Below, one piece after another: positions 62,401-64,000 of a stretch of 64,000 nucleotides of DNA (the stretch's first letter is position 1; every line of letters starts with the position of its first letter). The translations under genes and the position numbers were made by a program. Source of the DNA: Mesodorylaimus sp. YZB2_4 (lineage: Eukaryota; Nematoda; Enoplea; Dorylaimida; Dorylaimidae); the NCBI GenBank assembly GCA_030248295.1, contig JASANH010001283.1, positions 310,001 to 374,000 on the forward strand, given 5' to 3'. The notes below the pieces were generated by a model that was given only the letters and a program-made list of their open reading frames with translations, was not told the DNA's origin and did no database searches.

Positions 62401-64000
62401 AGAGATAGCCAACGAAAAATCTGTGCTCCAAACCAAACAACGACCAAGCGAGGTTGGCTGTCGGCCGACCCCATCAAGTGCATCCCGTTACACAAATATT
62501 AGAAAACCAGAAACTCGATTTTCGAGTACCTTAAACTGTGCGCACAGTGCTCTACCCTTTCTGGCCTAGTAAATAACTAAAAATCGTTTCTAAAGCCTTT
62601 ACGCTTCTCAAACCAGCCCCCTAACCAGTCCACGTATGTCGGGTAGATCACAAACAGTCAGCAATAAATGGCCGCGTGTTTGGAGAAACCGGAAGAAGCT
62701 AAAAAATCTAAGCCTTTTCTGGCTAAGAAGTAGACATTTAGGCCCGGGACTCGTATACTCGGCGAAATGACGAGTAAAGATGGCAAAATGGAGAAGATGA
62801 AGAAAATGGGAGGAGAGGAATGAGTCGACCTTGCCTGGTCGCGACTCCTCTAAGCCGGGAGACCCGTCGTGTACACGTGTCGCAGCCGGGGCTGACGACC
62901 GGTTCTGGTTACTTCGTCACTGCAGGGTTGACTATGTAGGGGAAACTAGAATGGGACTCGCCTCGTTTTGCCATAACTATAGTCTAGGTCATCCATAAAT
63001 TCCGACTCGTACACCAACACACGGTGTTCATTGTAGACAGTGCAGAGTAGGAATTCGGGCCCGAGGCTAGCCATTCGATCCTATAACCTATCGGTTAGGA
63101 CCAGGCGGTGGCTCTTATTCAAAGAAATATAGATGCGCCCATTTTCGTTCAAGGACAAATTTCTCGCGCCTAGTCGTCAAGTCGATAGTGTCAGAGTTGC
63201 GACTCGCTCTCCTCCTTGATTCCTAGATTGCTCAGGTCAAGAACACGTCTCTTCGTTTTCCTAAATTATACCGCCTCGACGATGAGTAGGTAAGAAAAGT
63301 AGCAAAAGACGTATTTTCTCTCAATGCCAAAATATAAGGAATATGTTGTCAGCATTGCACGCTTGGCTAGTTTTGTCATTCCATCCGCTCGTAATGGGCC
63401 AAGACGCGCCAACGTTTATAGAAGCCAGTTTGGATGTAAACGAGCAAACATGCCGAGCAGACAGGCAAGAATGAATGACCCCCTCTAACCACCTTCTGCA
63501 ACCTAAGACTTCTTCACTACAGCGTTCTAAACTTTCTAAAGCTAGAAATTGGGCGTTTTCGAGATCATTCGCATGGAATCGGTCAAATATATTTGAAAAC
63601 GAGAATAATCTAACCCTTGAACTTGACCAGACGCACAATAGTCGAACCGCGGGCTGGGATTTAAGAATACAAAGAACTGTTGGCCGAGCAAAGTCGTCAT
63701 TTTGCCGCCCGCTGGTCAGTCGAGGACAACGAGTGGTCATCGGGGTGGGGGGGGGGGGGGGATGTTAGGAATGTTATGTTGGCTGCAGTGTATGGAGTTT
63801 AGGCAAGACATGTCATAGAGTGGTGGTGATGGTGGGGTGGTCATGGGCCACGGCCATGGATTGGATCGTTTCCAATCCGATCCGAAAAATCGCCATCCGA
63901 GAATTCGTTTCGGATTATCCTATCCGACATTTTAAGCCGGTGGTACTGTATTTCCGATGACCGCCAGCAAACAACTAAATGTTGCTCAGATTTTCTCCAA
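59461..64000. other. Upstream of the filamin start; no gene supported
   Basis: No CH-domain pattern or other family could be read on either strand. It holds a tRNA-like B-box fragment on the minus strand near 59815-59885 (GGATCGAACC in plus-strand sense) and a 15-G tract at 63747-63761. Promoters or untranslated exons of filamin may lie here but cannot be placed. Confidence 0.45.

Overview
The window is animal nuclear DNA. Genes are split by GT-AG introns, some only 50-55 nt and others swollen by repeats. Several genes are clearly metazoan: a filamin, a KDEL-tailed protein O-glucosyltransferase and a mitochondrial propionyl-CoA carboxylase beta subunit. Small secreted Ly6-like proteins ending in C-x-C-x(4)-C-N suggest an invertebrate. 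A nematode is my best guess (about 0.55), but no sequence here proves the phylum. No bacterial, organellar, rRNA, CRISPR or intact canonical tRNA feature was seen.

Left part (1-17.2 kb). The 3'-truncated minus-strand gene at 1-1098 encodes a secreted protein with a vWA-like fold and a cysteine-rich tail. Foldback and MITE-like elements follow (2.2-3.2 kb). An intronless lipocalin (3496-4056, minus) has its own TATA-like box and poly(A) signal. A tandem cluster of small cysteine-rich, probably GPI-anchored proteins follows on the plus strand: three complete three-exon genes (5815-7422, 12124-12640, 13715-15168) and two decayed copies (15.65-15.83 kb and 16.7-17.2 kb). The genes at 12.1 and 13.7 kb have identical exon lengths (55/102/188 nt).

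Middle part (17.8-32.1 kb, plus strand). A complete eight-exon POGLUT2/3 (KDELC-type) gene ends in Lys-Asp-Glu-Leu; its sixth intron is a 2.7-kb nest of repeats. A complete ten-exon PCCB gene follows, reconstructed in phase to 541 residues. One of its introns was enlarged by a hAT-like element.

Right part (32.6-59.4 kb, minus strand). One filamin gene can be followed through 41 exons in consistent phase, giving 2905 codons, 22 filamin repeats, a roughly 600-residue charged/proline-rich insertion between repeats 6 and 7, and a proline-rich tail after the last repeat. No calponin-homology actin-binding domain is visible upstream, so this is either a CH-less form or the 5' end lies beyond the window. 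PCCB and filamin converge tail to tail with very little space between them. The remaining 59.5-64 kb shows no gene.

Throughout, introns and intergenic DNA carry at least two tRNA-derived SINE-like families, other dispersed families, a roughly 73-bp hairpin element in three copies, long palindromes, AT microsatellites and many long G/C homopolymers. Exon coordinates were read by hand from splice consensus, phase and family resemblance. No alignment or expression data were available.
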